A stretch of 11,363 nt of DNA from assembly GCA_026196445.1 (NCBI GenBank), contig JAPHTE010000208.1:1-11363 (forward strand), given 5' to 3'. The notes below the pieces were generated by a model, which saw only the letters and a program-made list of their open reading frames with translations, did no database searches and was not told the origin of the DNA. Positions 1 through 6,827 of this stretch are shown one piece after another. The DNA is from Lysobacterales bacterium. GTDB lineage: Bacteria > Pseudomonadota > Gammaproteobacteria > Xanthomonadales > SZUA-36. Position 1 is the stretch's first letter, and each line of letters starts with the position of its first letter. Both the position numbers and the translations under genes were made by a program.

Positions 1-476
1 ACCTCGAAGCCGGTGACGTTTTCCGGCAACTCCACCTCGATGCAATCACCGATACCCTTGCCCAGCAACGCCTTGGCCACCGGCGAGTCAATGGAAATGT
101 AACCCCTGCTGGCATCGGTTTCATCCACCCCGACGATGCGATAATCAACCCTGCCCTCGACAGAACTCTCCAGGGTCACCTGCGCACCAAATCGGATGCG
201 GGAAGTGTCTGCTGGTGTCCCGTCGACCACCTTCATGATGTCGACGCGTTTACTCAAATACCGGATGCGCCTGTCAATACCCCCCAATTGTTTTTTGCGG
301 TAGGTATACTCGGCATTTTCCGAGCGGTCACCCTCGGCGGCGGCAGCCGCAAGCGCCTTGACGACCTCGGGCCGTTGCACGCGCCAAAGGTCCTGCAATT
401 CAGCGCGCAAGCGCTTCGCGCCTTCCTGCGTGATATACGGACTGCCCGGTTTTTCAGCTGGCCGCCATCTGCCCAT
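1..476 (-). CDS. greB: Transcription elongation factor GreB (3' end cut by window edge)
   Basis: GreB binds the RNA polymerase secondary channel and stimulates cleavage of backtracked RNA. The minus strand gives 158 complete codons, ending in GFE plus two bases of the next codon, so roughly the last ten residues lie outside the window. The N-terminal coiled coil carries the family signature GDRSENAEY, with its acidic tip residues, followed by YRKKQL and IDRRIRYLSKRV. The C-terminal FKBP-like domain contains RIVGVDE and GYISIDSPVAKALLGK. LWR..RPEV near residues 31-38 is typical of GreB rather than GreA. The ATG at 474-476 gives an N-terminus a few residues longer than E. coli GreB (MGRWRPAEKPGSPYIT against MKTPLVT). 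There is no strong Shine-Dalgarno sequence, so the exact start is less sure than the identity. It is divergent from the M13 peptidase gene with 112 bases between the two starts. Confidence 0.93.
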   Translation of the reverse strand, partial: MGRWRPAEKPGSPYITQEGAKRLRAELQDLWRVQRPEVVKALAAAAAEGDRSENAEYTYRKKQLGGIDRRIRYLSKRVDIMKVVDGTPADTSRIRFGAQVTLESSVEGRVDYRIVGVDETDASRGYISIDSPVAKALLGKGIGDCIEVELPENVTGFE

Positions 477-588
477 TTCGTTACCCGCTATAAAACCTGC
501 ACCTTACCCAACTATCGACACCTGCAAGAGGCATTGTGAACGTATATAGTAGCGCTCTTTGCTCACATCCTGCCGAGGAATTTATGTC

Positions 589-2664
589 ATGAACTTCAAA
601 TTGACCACGACCCTTGCAGTCGCCATTGGCCTGTATGGCTGCCAACAGGAATCGGACCAGGCCACGGTCGCACAACAGGCGGAATCCGCGCCCGCACCGG
701 CCGCAGTCGAGCTTGTCAGCGGTATCGATAAATCCGGTTTTGATGAGTCCGTGCGAGTCCAGGACGACCTGTTCGGCTACGTCAACGGCGGCTGGGTGGC
801 AGCCACCGAGATGCCCGCCGACAAGGCCCGCTGGGGTACTTTTGACGCGCTGGGTGAAAAATCACAGGAAGACGTACGCACGCTGGTAGAGGAGGTCAGC
901 GCAGCCAACAATGTAGAACCCGGTACGCCGACACAAAAAATCCGTGACTTCTACAACTCATACATGGATGACGAAACCGCGACGGCGAAGGGTATCGAAG
1001 CCATCCGCGGTGACCTGGACATGATCGCCGCCATCGACAGCATGGACGGTGTGTTCAACGCTTTTGCCTCAGTCGGAATTTATGGCGCAACTGTACCCGT
1101 CGGTTTCTTTATCGATTCAGACATGAAAGACCCGGAAACCATCGCCATCTATATCGTGCAGGACGGCCTGACGCTTCCTGACCGGGATTATTACCTGAAA
1201 GACGATGAACAATACGTGACCGGCCGCCAGTTGTTCATGGACTATGCCGCCAATACCTTTGAACTGGCCGGTTTCGAAAACGGAGCCGACCGTGCAGAGC
1301 GCCTGATGGCACTCGAAACCAGGCTCGCGAAGGTCATGTGGACCAAGGAGGAAAACCGTGACTGGTCCAAGCGCTACAACCCGATGAGTGTCGATGAGCT
1401 CAATGGAATGGCGCCCGATATCAACTGGACCCGGATATTTGAAGCTGCCCAGATGCCGGTCGATTCGCGTTTCCTGGTCTCCCAGGTCAGTTACTTCGAA
1501 GCTGCCAGCGATATTATCGCCGACACGCCGCTGGATACCTGGAAGGACTACCTCGCGTTCCAGACTATCAGCAACTTTGCGCCCGTGCTGGGTGAGCAGT
1601 TCGAAGCGCTTTCCTTCAACTTTTTCACCAAGGGCCTGCGTGGCGTCGACCAACAGGAGCCGCGTTGGCAGCGGGCGGTTGATTCGATCAACGGCAACAT
1701 GGGTGAATTGTTGGGCCAGCTGTATGTCGAGAAGCACTTCCAGGCCGAATCCAAGCGGCGCATGGACACCATGATCCAGAACCTGATCAAGGCCTACGAG
1801 GTATCCATCAAAGACCTCGAATGGATGAGCGAGGAAACCCGCCAGCAGGCGCTGGACAAACTACACAAGTTCACCCCCAAGATCGGTTACCCGGACAAGT
1901 GGATCGACTACTCCAAGCTTGAAGTGGTCGAGGGCGACCTGGTCGCCAATATCAAGAACGGTGCGACCTTCGCCTATGACCGTGAAATTGACAAGCTGGA
2001 CAAGCCGGTCGATAAAACTGAATGGGGCATGACGCCGCAAACCGTCAATGCCTATTACAATCCGTTGTGGAACGAGATCGTATTTCCAGCGTCAATCCTG
2101 CAACCGCCGTTTTTTAACGTACACGCCGATGAAGCGGTCAATTACGGCGGTATCGGCGCGGTTATTGGCCACGAGATCGGTCACGGCTTTGACGACTCCG
2201 GGCGCCGGTTCGATGGCGATGGCGTACTGCGCGATTGGTGGACCGAGGAAGACACCGCCAAGTTCGAGGAACGCAAGAACAAGCTCGCCGCGCAGTACGA
2301 AGGTTATGAAGTTGTAGACGGCCTGACCATCAACGGTGAATTCACATCTGGTGAGAACATCGGCGACCTCGGCGGCCTCAGCATTGCTTACCTGGCTTAC
2401 AAGATGTCCCTCAACGGCGAGGAAGCGCCCGTGATTGACGGCTGGACCGGCGACCAGCGCTTCTTCCTCGGCTGGGCACAGGTCTGGCGCTCCAAGGCGC
2501 GTGATGCAGAACTGAAACGCCGTCTGACCATCGATCCGCATTCACCACCGCGATTCAGGGCCAACGGCGCTGCAGTCAACGTACCGGAATTCTATGCTGC
2601 GTTTGATGTCAAGGAAGGTGACGGCATGTACCTGTCGCCCGAAGAGCGGGTCAAGATCTGGTAA
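589..2664 (+). CDS. pepO: M13 family zinc metallopeptidase, predicted lipoprotein (PepO/neprilysin-like)
   Basis: This is an oligopeptide-cleaving metallo-endopeptidase of family M13, 691 residues, the usual length. The zinc site is HEIGH at 528-532 (ligands H528 and H532, catalytic E529). The third ligand, E589, sits in GENIGDLGG, which also has the conserved Asp at 593. NAYYNP precedes the zinc site, and the C-terminus ends ..RVKIW as in bacterial PepO proteins. The N-terminus is a short signal with LYGC and lipid-acceptor C18. Gln follows the Cys, so outer-membrane retention with the enzyme facing the periplasm is likely. Tyr at -2 of the lipobox is slightly unusual. The ATG at 589 is chosen because GAGGAA (575-580) lies 8 bases upstream and the signal starts directly. 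An in-frame TTG at 559 would add ten residues before the signal and lacks support. The gene stands alone and ends at a strong terminator. I could not find a convincing promoter upstream. Confidence 0.95.
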   Translation: MNFKLTTTLAVAIGLYGCQQESDQATVAQQAESAPAPAAVELVSGIDKSGFDESVRVQDDLFGYVNGGWVAATEMPADKARWGTFDALGEKSQEDVRTLVEEVSAANNVEPGTPTQKIRDFYNSYMDDETATAKGIEAIRGDLDMIAAIDSMDGVFNAFASVGIYGATVPVGFFIDSDMKDPETIAIYIVQDGLTLPDRDYYLKDDEQYVTGRQLFMDYAANTFELAGFENGADRAERLMALETRLAKVMWTKEENRDWSKRYNPMSVDELNGMAPDINWTRIFEAAQMPVDSRFLVSQVSYFEAASDIIADTPLDTWKDYLAFQTISNFAPVLGEQFEALSFNFFTKGLRGVDQQEPRWQRAVDSINGNMGELLGQLYVEKHFQAESKRRMDTMIQNLIKAYEVSIKDLEWMSEETRQQALDKLHKFTPKIGYPDKWIDYSKLEVVEGDLVANIKNGATFAYDREIDKLDKPVDKTEWGMTPQTVNAYYNPLWNEIVFPASILQPPFFNVHADEAVNYGGIGAVIGHEIGHGFDDSGRRFDGDGVLRDWWTEEDTAKFEERKNKLAAQYEGYEVVDGLTINGEFTSGENIGDLGGLSIAYLAYKMSLNGEEAPVIDGWTGDQRFFLGWAQVWRSKARDAELKRRLTIDPHSPPRFRANGAAVNVPEFYAAFDVKEGDGMYLSPEERVKIW

Positions 2665-2685
2665 TAATCGTGTTCTTCAATGTTG

Positions 2686-2715
2686 AAAACGGCCGCAAAC
2701 GCGGCCGTTTTTTTT
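2686..2715 (+). terminator. Intrinsic terminator after the M13 peptidase gene
   Basis: A perfect 11-bp stem (2686-2696 with 2701-2711) closes an AAAC loop. The core is CGGCCGC/GCGGCCG, and it runs into eight consecutive T at 2708-2715. It starts about 20 bases after the stop codon, so it separates the peptidase transcript from the sigma-factor operon. The A-run on the 5' side lets it fold on the minus strand too, but no minus-strand gene ends here. Confidence 0.93.
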
Positions 2716-2729
2716 ATCCGTTAACATAA

Positions 2730-2744
2730 TGAAAATTGTTTTCA
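2730..2744. promoter_or_regulatory. Inverted repeat upstream of the sigma factor gene (possible operator)
   Basis: TGAAAA-TTG-TTTTCA is a perfect 6-bp inverted repeat with a 3-base spacer. It lies in the AT-rich gap between the terminator and the sigma gene, about 60 bases before the chosen start. Its position suits a regulator site or part of a promoter. It is short and AT-rich, so chance is a real alternative. I could not assign clear -35/-10 boxes of either the housekeeping or ECF type in this gap. Confidence 0.3.
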
Positions 2745-2802
2745 GTTAATTGCGACGCTTTTACTACCAACAACGTCTTACTAAACGATGATGGGATCAG
2801 GC

Positions 2803-3360
2803 ATGGACACCGAACTCGACGAGATGACGCTCGCGCGCGCCAAACGCGGTGACATACATGCCTGCGAACAGATTTACCGCAAGTTCCAGCGGCCCGCTTT
2901 CACGGTGGCCGTGAGGATTTGCAAGTGCCGGGAACTGGCGCGGGACGTAACCCAGGAAGCCTTTATTACGGCTTTTAAACGCATCCGCCAGTACCGAGGC
3001 GACGCCCCCTTCTGGGGTTGGCTGCGACGGGTCGTTGTCAACCACGCCATCAGCGCCCTGCGCAAGTTGCCAAAACACGACGCGGTGGAAATGGAAGACT
3101 ACATGGCGAGCAGCAAAGGCGACGTCGAGCGCATCAACCACGGCATGGACCTGGAACAGGCCCTGGTCCAACTTGGTGACGAGGACCGGATGGTGGTCTG
3201 GCTGCACGACGTGGAAGGTTACAAGCACCGCGAGATTGCACACCTCGTGGGCAAAACAGAAAGTTACTCAAAGACTCGTCTAAACCGCGCACGCGCCAAG
3301 CTGCGGAAACTGATTTCAGACGATGACGAGGCCGCATTGGCCGGCACGATAAACGCTTAG
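2803..3360 (+). CDS. ECF-type sigma-70 family RNA polymerase sigma factor
   Basis: This 185-residue alternative sigma factor has the two-domain layout of the ECF group. Region 2 (about residues 20-88) contains the core-binding and -10-recognition helices around DVTQEAFITAFKRI and RGDAPFWGWLRRVVVNHAI. Region 4 (about 115-172) holds the -35-binding helix-turn-helix, with GYKHREIAHLVGKTESYSKTRL followed by NRARAKLRKL. There is no region 1.1 or region 3. ATG codons at 2788, 2791 and 2803 are all in frame. I prefer 2803 because only it has a purine-rich stretch (GGGA, 2793-2796) at workable spacing, but the signal is weak and the longer form adds only five residues. The stop lies 17 bases before the next gene, a probable anti-sigma factor, followed by a PDZ protein. 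Cognate anti-sigma control is therefore expected. The target regulon cannot be read from this window. Confidence 0.92.
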   Translation: MDTELDEMTLARAKRGDIHACEQIYRKFQRPAFTVAVRICKCRELARDVTQEAFITAFKRIRQYRGDAPFWGWLRRVVVNHAISALRKLPKHDAVEMEDYMASSKGDVERINHGMDLEQALVQLGDEDRMVVWLHDVEGYKHREIAHLVGKTESYSKTRLNRARAKLRKLISDDDEAALAGTINA

Positions 3361-3377
3361 GCGTAGAGAGATACGAA

Positions 3378-3932
3378 ATGACAGCAAATGAGCAATGGCA
3401 ACAGAATTCCACCGATCCACTCGGCTTGCGTGAACTCGAAAGCATCGAGCCGGATTTTGACGGCTGGGATGAAATCGAGGCTGCGTTAGACGCACACCAC
3501 CAAAACAGGCGAAATTGGCGCCGCGCCGGCGGCGCCCTGGCAATAGCGGCCAGCCTGGTTCTGGTGGTGAGTATTACCCTGCTGAGACAACAGGACGTGG
3601 CACCGGTGGATATTCCCGTGACCGGGTCTGCGACGCTCGCCGAGAATTCCACGTCTGTAACAGATGAGGACAATGTCAAGGCACTGATCGGCTTGTCCCA
3701 GACGATGGAAGAACAGCTTATGAAATTACGCCAATCCACTGGATCCATGCCGGCAGACACGGCGATCTACGTCGCCGAGATCGAGGACCTGATCGCGCAG
3801 GTTGATGTCGAATTGAGTGTCACCCCGGATTCGGTAGACCTGTGGGGGCAACGCGTCAACCTGATGCTGGACCTGGCCCAGGTTTACCAGCAGCAGTGGG
3901 AAATTGACTATGGCCGCATGGCGGCACTCTGA
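3378..3932 (+). CDS. Single-pass membrane protein, probable anti-sigma factor
   Basis: I recognise no named family in this 184-residue protein. It has an acidic N-terminal segment of about 45 residues containing LRELESIEPDFDGWDEIEAAL, then a basic patch HHQNRRNWRR, then one hydrophobic helix at about 50-69. The remaining 115 residues are acidic and polar, with predicted helices around residues 95-120, 128-145 and 150-180. The basic patch before the helix predicts N-in/C-out topology, so the short N-terminus would meet the sigma factor and the C-terminus would lie in the periplasm. I see no zinc-binding HxxxCxxC motif, so it is not a classical ZAS-type anti-sigma factor. The start is supported by AGAGAG (3365-3370) 7 bases upstream. 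The role is inferred from topology and from sitting between the sigma gene (17 bases away) and the secreted PDZ gene (19 bases away). Confidence 0.75.
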   Translation: MTANEQWQQNSTDPLGLRELESIEPDFDGWDEIEAALDAHHQNRRNWRRAGGALAIAASLVLVVSITLLRQQDVAPVDIPVTGSATLAENSTSVTDEDNVKALIGLSQTMEEQLMKLRQSTGSMPADTAIYVAEIEDLIAQVDVELSVTPDSVDLWGQRVNLMLDLAQVYQQQWEIDYGRMAAL

Positions 3933-3951
3933 CATACACGAGGCAATACAG

Positions 3952-5322
3952 ATGAAATATCAAAGAACCCTGAGCGCGCTTGGCGCCGTCCTGTTGGCCG
4001 GATTCAGCCTGCCGGCCTCTGCCGGCCCCGGCGAGGAGGAGGTGCAACAGGCCGCTGAGGCGGCGCGACAGGCCGCTAAGGCAGAACAACAGGCCACTGA
4101 AGCAGGACAACTGGCTGCGGAGGCGCAACAGCGCCAAGCCGCAGTGGAAGCCGAGGCACGGGAAGCCATGGCCGCAGCTGAAGAACACCAACGGTCAGCG
4201 CAGGCCGCGATCGAGAGAACCCGCGAGCGTGCACAGCGGGTCGCCGAACAAGCGGAAAGGCTAAACGAGGAAGGCCAGAAAGCGCGTAGTGAACGCGAGG
4301 CGGAACTGGCCGAAATGTACGAAGAATTGCGCCGCACGCACAGGGAATTGCAGGAGACTACGCGCGAGGTCGCCAGGGTCAGCCGCGAGGTCGCCAGGGC
4401 CCGGTCAGGCAGCATGACCTACATTTACCAAACCACCCAGCGGCCGGTGATCGGCGTGGTGCTGGGGGATGCCGACGAGAACGGTATCAGGGTCATCGGT
4501 GTCTCGCCGGACGGTCCGGCAGAACGCGGCGGTGTCATGCAGGGTGATAGCATCGTTGCGCTGAACAGGCATGAGCTCAAAACCAGTATCGAGGATGGCG
4601 TCGACGGACTGCGCACAGCATTGAAAGGAATCGAGGCCAGTGAGCCTGTCATTTTGACGGTAAAACGCAAAGACAGGCTAGTGGATCTGACCATCGTACC
4701 AGAAGTGCGCGAACCCCTTGGCTGGCACAGTATCACGCGTTTCCCGAGCGCGCCGGAGGCGCCCGGAGAATTCGTGACCGTCGAGCGTATCGTAGTGCCG
4801 GAACTCGATACCGAGAAACTGGCCGAGCAAATCGAAAATATCCGTATCGAAATTTCGGAACGCGCCCAACCGACGGCGCCCGGTGCACCCCCGCCTCCGT
4901 CTTCTCACCAACTGGAGCTGCACGAGCTGTCAGAGCTGGGCGACACGGCACTGTGGGATACCAACTTCTGGTTTGGCCTGCCGATGACCCGCGGCCTGAA
5001 GCTGGCCGAAGTCAACCCAGGCCTTGGTGAATACTTCAAGGCCGACCGCGGTGTGCTGGTGCTCAAGGCCGATGACGATAACGACCTGCAACTGGAATCC
5101 GGTGACGTGATCCTGGATGTCGGCGAAACTGCGGTAAACTCTCCCGCGGAATTCATGCGCGCCCTGCGCGAGGTGGAGCCTGGCGAGGAAGTGGAACTGG
5201 CCATCAAGCGTGAGCGTAAAAACAGGACCCTAAAAAGCACGATGCCGGAACGCAAATTTGGGTTTTTCTCACCGGACCAGGAGTCCGGTCACACTTATAA
5301 ATTCAACTACTCAACGGATTGA
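3952..5322 (+). CDS. Secreted coiled-coil protein with two PDZ domains
   Basis: This 456-residue exported protein has a cleavable signal peptide at residues 1-24 (ends LPASA, then GPGEEE). A long Ala/Glu/Gln/Arg-rich coiled coil follows at about 25-160. PDZ domain 1 spans about 164-250 (RPVIGVVLGD, then VSPDGPAERGGVMQGDSIVALN). A Pro-rich linker leads to PDZ domain 2 at about 340-435 (GVLVLKADDDNDLQLESGDVIL is its core, then SPAEFMRALREV). There is no trypsin-like or other protease domain, unlike DegP/DegS-type proteins, so it probably binds peptides or scaffolds in the periplasm. The ATG at 3952 is chosen because GAGG (3940-3943) lies 8 bases upstream and a clean signal peptide follows. An in-frame ATG at 3904 lies inside the preceding gene and would bury the signal. 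Being third in a sigma/anti-sigma operon suggests a sensor or modulator, or an effector of the response. Confidence 0.88.
   Translation: MKYQRTLSALGAVLLAGFSLPASAGPGEEEVQQAAEAARQAAKAEQQATEAGQLAAEAQQRQAAVEAEAREAMAAAEEHQRSAQAAIERTRERAQRVAEQAERLNEEGQKARSEREAELAEMYEELRRTHRELQETTREVARVSREVARARSGSMTYIYQTTQRPVIGVVLGDADENGIRVIGVSPDGPAERGGVMQGDSIVALNRHELKTSIEDGVDGLRTALKGIEASEPVILTVKRKDRLVDLTIVPEVREPLGWHSITRFPSAPEAPGEFVTVERIVVPELDTEKLAEQIENIRIEISERAQPTAPGAPPPPSSHQLELHELSELGDTALWDTNFWFGLPMTRGLKLAEVNPGLGEYFKADRGVLVLKADDDNDLQLESGDVILDVGETAVNSPAEFMRALREVEPGEEVELAIKRERKNRTLKSTMPERKFGFFSPDQESGHTYKFNYSTD
4363..4399 (+). repeat. 16-bp direct repeat encoding a duplicated heptad
   Basis: CGCGAGGTCGCCAGGG occurs at 4363-4378 and again at 4384-4399. 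The offset is exactly 21 bases, seven codons. It encodes REVARVS-REVARAR at the C-terminal end of the coiled coil in the PDZ protein. The spacing equals one coiled-coil heptad, so the copy keeps helix register. A recent tandem duplication of one heptad is the simplest reading. Confidence 0.8.
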
Positions 5323-5333
5323 ACGGCGTCCGA

Positions 5334-5349
5334 CCTCCATGGATGGAGG
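5334..5349. repeat. Short inverted repeat after the PDZ gene
   Basis: CCTCCAT-GG-ATGGAGG is a perfect 7-bp inverted repeat with only two bases between arms, starting 11 bases after the PDZ stop codon. No T-run follows, so it is not a standard terminator. It may help stabilise the 3' end of the sigma operon transcript. Confidence 0.5.
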
Positions 5350-5359
5350 AGATACAGGA

Positions 5360-5421
5360 GATTGTCGGGAACAATCCCTGCCGCCGTGATCGCGACCGGC
5401 GTGGCCGGTCGCCCCGACAAT
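5360..5421. repeat. Nested and competing inverted repeats in the intergenic gap
   Basis: ATTGTCGGG (5361-5369) is perfectly complementary to CCCGACAAT (5413-5421). Directly inside the right arm is a second perfect hairpin, GCGACCGGC (5392-5400), loop GTG, GCCGGTCGC (5404-5412). The left arm can instead form a local hairpin, GATTGT (5360-5365) with ACAATC (5371-5376). RNA from here could therefore hold two mutually exclusive folds. No T-run follows. Candidates are a transcript-end structure, a REP-like intergenic element, or an attenuator-like leader. Confidence 0.6.
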
Positions 5422-5440
5422 TGGTCCTGACCTGCCAAAC

Positions 5441-5469
5441 TTGAGCGAATACTGCCCAGGTAGCATAAT
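5441..5469 (+). promoter_or_regulatory. Sigma-70 type promoter for the VOC-CDF-rimO operon
   Basis: TTGAGC (5441-5446) and CATAAT (5464-5469) are separated by exactly 17 bases, and each differs from the housekeeping consensus at one or two positions. Transcription would start near 5476 and give a leader of about 35 bases before the VOC gene. Since no terminator is seen before 10366, this may drive all six downstream plus-strand genes. Confidence 0.65.
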
Positions 5470-5511
5470 CCCTGCTCTCATTTTCTCTTCACCCAACGCG
5501 AGGGCAGCCCC

Positions 5512-5892
5512 ATGGGAGAGTATAAAAGCGCCATCAACTGGTTCGAAATTCCGGCCATGGAATTCGAACGCGCAGTACGTTTCTACAGCGATATTTTCGC
5601 CTACGAGATCCCGACGCGGGATATGGGCCACATCAGGATGGGTTTTTTTGAACACCAGCCCGGTGCAGGCACCGGCGGCGCTATCGTGTGCGGTGAGCAC
5701 TACATTCCGTCGGTCACTGGCACCAGGGTCTACCTGAACGCCGGTGAAGACCTGGCTGTCGTACTGGGGCGCGTGGAGGACGCCGGCGGGACAGTTGTCA
5801 TGGGTAAATCACAGGTATCGCCAGAAATCGGTTACATAGCCGTCATCGAAGATACCGAAGGCAACCGCGTTTACCTGCATTCCATGAATTGA
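5512..5892 (+). CDS. VOC superfamily (glyoxalase/bleomycin-resistance fold) protein
   Basis: This 126-residue cytosolic protein has the paired beta-alpha-beta-beta-beta layout of the vicinal oxygen chelate fold. The first half begins NWFEIPAMEFERAVRFYSDIF. The second half has VYLNAGEDLAVVLGRVEDAGG, then the frequent C-terminal pattern ISPEIGY-like (VSPEIGYIAVIEDTEGNR) ending VYLHSMN. Single-domain members of this type are common and mostly uncharacterised, so no substrate can be named. The first-strand metal-ligand position appears to hold Asn or Glu rather than His or Gln. Metal use is therefore uncertain. The start is well supported by GAGGG (5500-5504) 7 bases upstream. It is the first gene after the promoter at 5441-5469 and lies 8 bases before the transporter gene. 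Confidence 0.88.
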   Translation: MGEYKSAINWFEIPAMEFERAVRFYSDIFAYEIPTRDMGHIRMGFFEHQPGAGTGGAIVCGEHYIPSVTGTRVYLNAGEDLAVVLGRVEDAGGTVVMGKSQVSPEIGYIAVIEDTEGNRVYLHSMN

Positions 5893-5900
5893 TCGAATAA

Positions 5901-6827
5901 ATGTCAGCCAAACCCGACTCGATCCGCTCCATCCTCTACGCCCTGTTTGCAAACCTGGCGATCGCGATCGCCAAGGGGACGGCGGCGTTTTGGACCGGGT
6001 CCGGCGCCATGCTGGCTGAATCGATCCATTCCCTGGCCGATAGCGGTAATCAGTTGTTGCTGTTGTTCGGCATGCGCCAGTCACTGCTGCCAGCCGATGA
6101 TGATTACCCACTGGGACAAGGGAGAAGCATTTATTTCTGGTCGTTTTTGGTAGCCGTCATACTATTCAGCCTGGGCGGTATGTTTTCCATATACGAAGGT
6201 GTCCACAAGCTCCAGCATCCCGAACCACTGACCCAACCGATGATTGCGGTCGGTGTTCTGATATTCGCCATCATTGCCGAATCAATTTCGCTGTGGGGTT
6301 GCATGCAGGCGGTCAACAAGGAACGCAGAGGCCGAACCTTGACGGCATGGTTCCGGGAGAGCCGCAGCAGCGAATTGCTGGTCGTGTTTGGCGAGGATGT
6401 TGCCGCCCTGCTCGGCCTGGTCCTTGCCCTGGCGGCAGTACTGGCAGCCGCTATTACACACAACCCGGTTTTTGATGCCATTGGCACGATTATGATCGGT
6501 GTGTTGCTGATCGTCATTGCGTTCATGATCGCCATCGAGGTCAAAGCCTTGCTGATCGGCCAGGGCGTCGAGCCCGCCGTTCAGCAAGAAATGCGTGATT
6601 TTCTGAAAAACCGGACTGAAATCGACGAGTTGTATGAAGTGATTACCTTGCAGATGGGTCATACCGCGATGGTTTCAGTAAAGGCCAAAATGCACCCCAC
6701 GGGTACGGAAATGGACCTGATCCGCGCCATCAACCGCGTCGAGCGTGAATTCCTGGTGGTATTCCCGTCGGTTGAGTGGTTGTTCTTTGAGCCCGACATC
6801 CAGAAAGATGACCGAAATCATGAATAA
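5901..6827 (+). CDS. Cation diffusion facilitator (CDF) family transporter
   Basis: This inner-membrane transporter of 308 residues probably exports a divalent metal by proton antiport. It has six hydrophobic helices (about 8-30, 36-57, 75-97, 113-132, 158-182 and 190-212) and a cytoplasmic C-terminal domain from about 215. Helix 2 carries an HxxxD metal pair, H43 and D47, in AESIHSLADSGNQ. Helix 5 keeps D166 in VVFGEDVAALLG, but the residue four before it is V162 instead of a His or Asp ligand. That pattern, with YPLGQGRSIYFWS between helices 2 and 3, resembles the SLC30A9/ZnT9-like branch from memory of that family. Substrate could be zinc, manganese or another metal. No strong Shine-Dalgarno sequence precedes the ATG, which lies 8 bases after the VOC stop, so coupled translation is likely. 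The end overlaps the rimO start by 20 bases. Confidence 0.9.
   Translation: MSAKPDSIRSILYALFANLAIAIAKGTAAFWTGSGAMLAESIHSLADSGNQLLLLFGMRQSLLPADDDYPLGQGRSIYFWSFLVAVILFSLGGMFSIYEGVHKLQHPEPLTQPMIAVGVLIFAIIAESISLWGCMQAVNKERRGRTLTAWFRESRSSELLVVFGEDVAALLGLVLALAAVLAAAITHNPVFDAIGTIMIGVLLIVIAFMIAIEVKALLIGQGVEPAVQQEMRDFLKNRTEIDELYEVITLQMGHTAMVSVKAKMHPTGTEMDLIRAINRVEREFLVVFPSVEWLFFEPDIQKDDRNHE

Noticed and set aside
288..539. Plus-strand open frame of 83 codons opposite greB
   Set aside because: GreB is unmistakable on the other strand, and this frame has no recognisable content.
1117..1737. 206-codon open frame on the minus strand inside the M13 peptidase gene
   Set aside because: It lies fully antisense to a well-conserved gene, has no signal or domain of its own, and is expected from the codon bias of the plus-strand gene.
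3134..3760. 208-codon open frame on the minus strand across the sigma and anti-sigma genes
   Set aside because: It is Ser/Arg/Cys-rich with no family motifs and crosses two plus-strand genes that both have good ribosome sites or domains.
3960..4415. 151-codon Ser/Ala/Cys-rich open frame on the minus strand opposite the coiled coil
   Set aside because: The composition is simply the complement of the GC-rich Ala/Glu/Gln codons of the PDZ protein. No signal supports translation.
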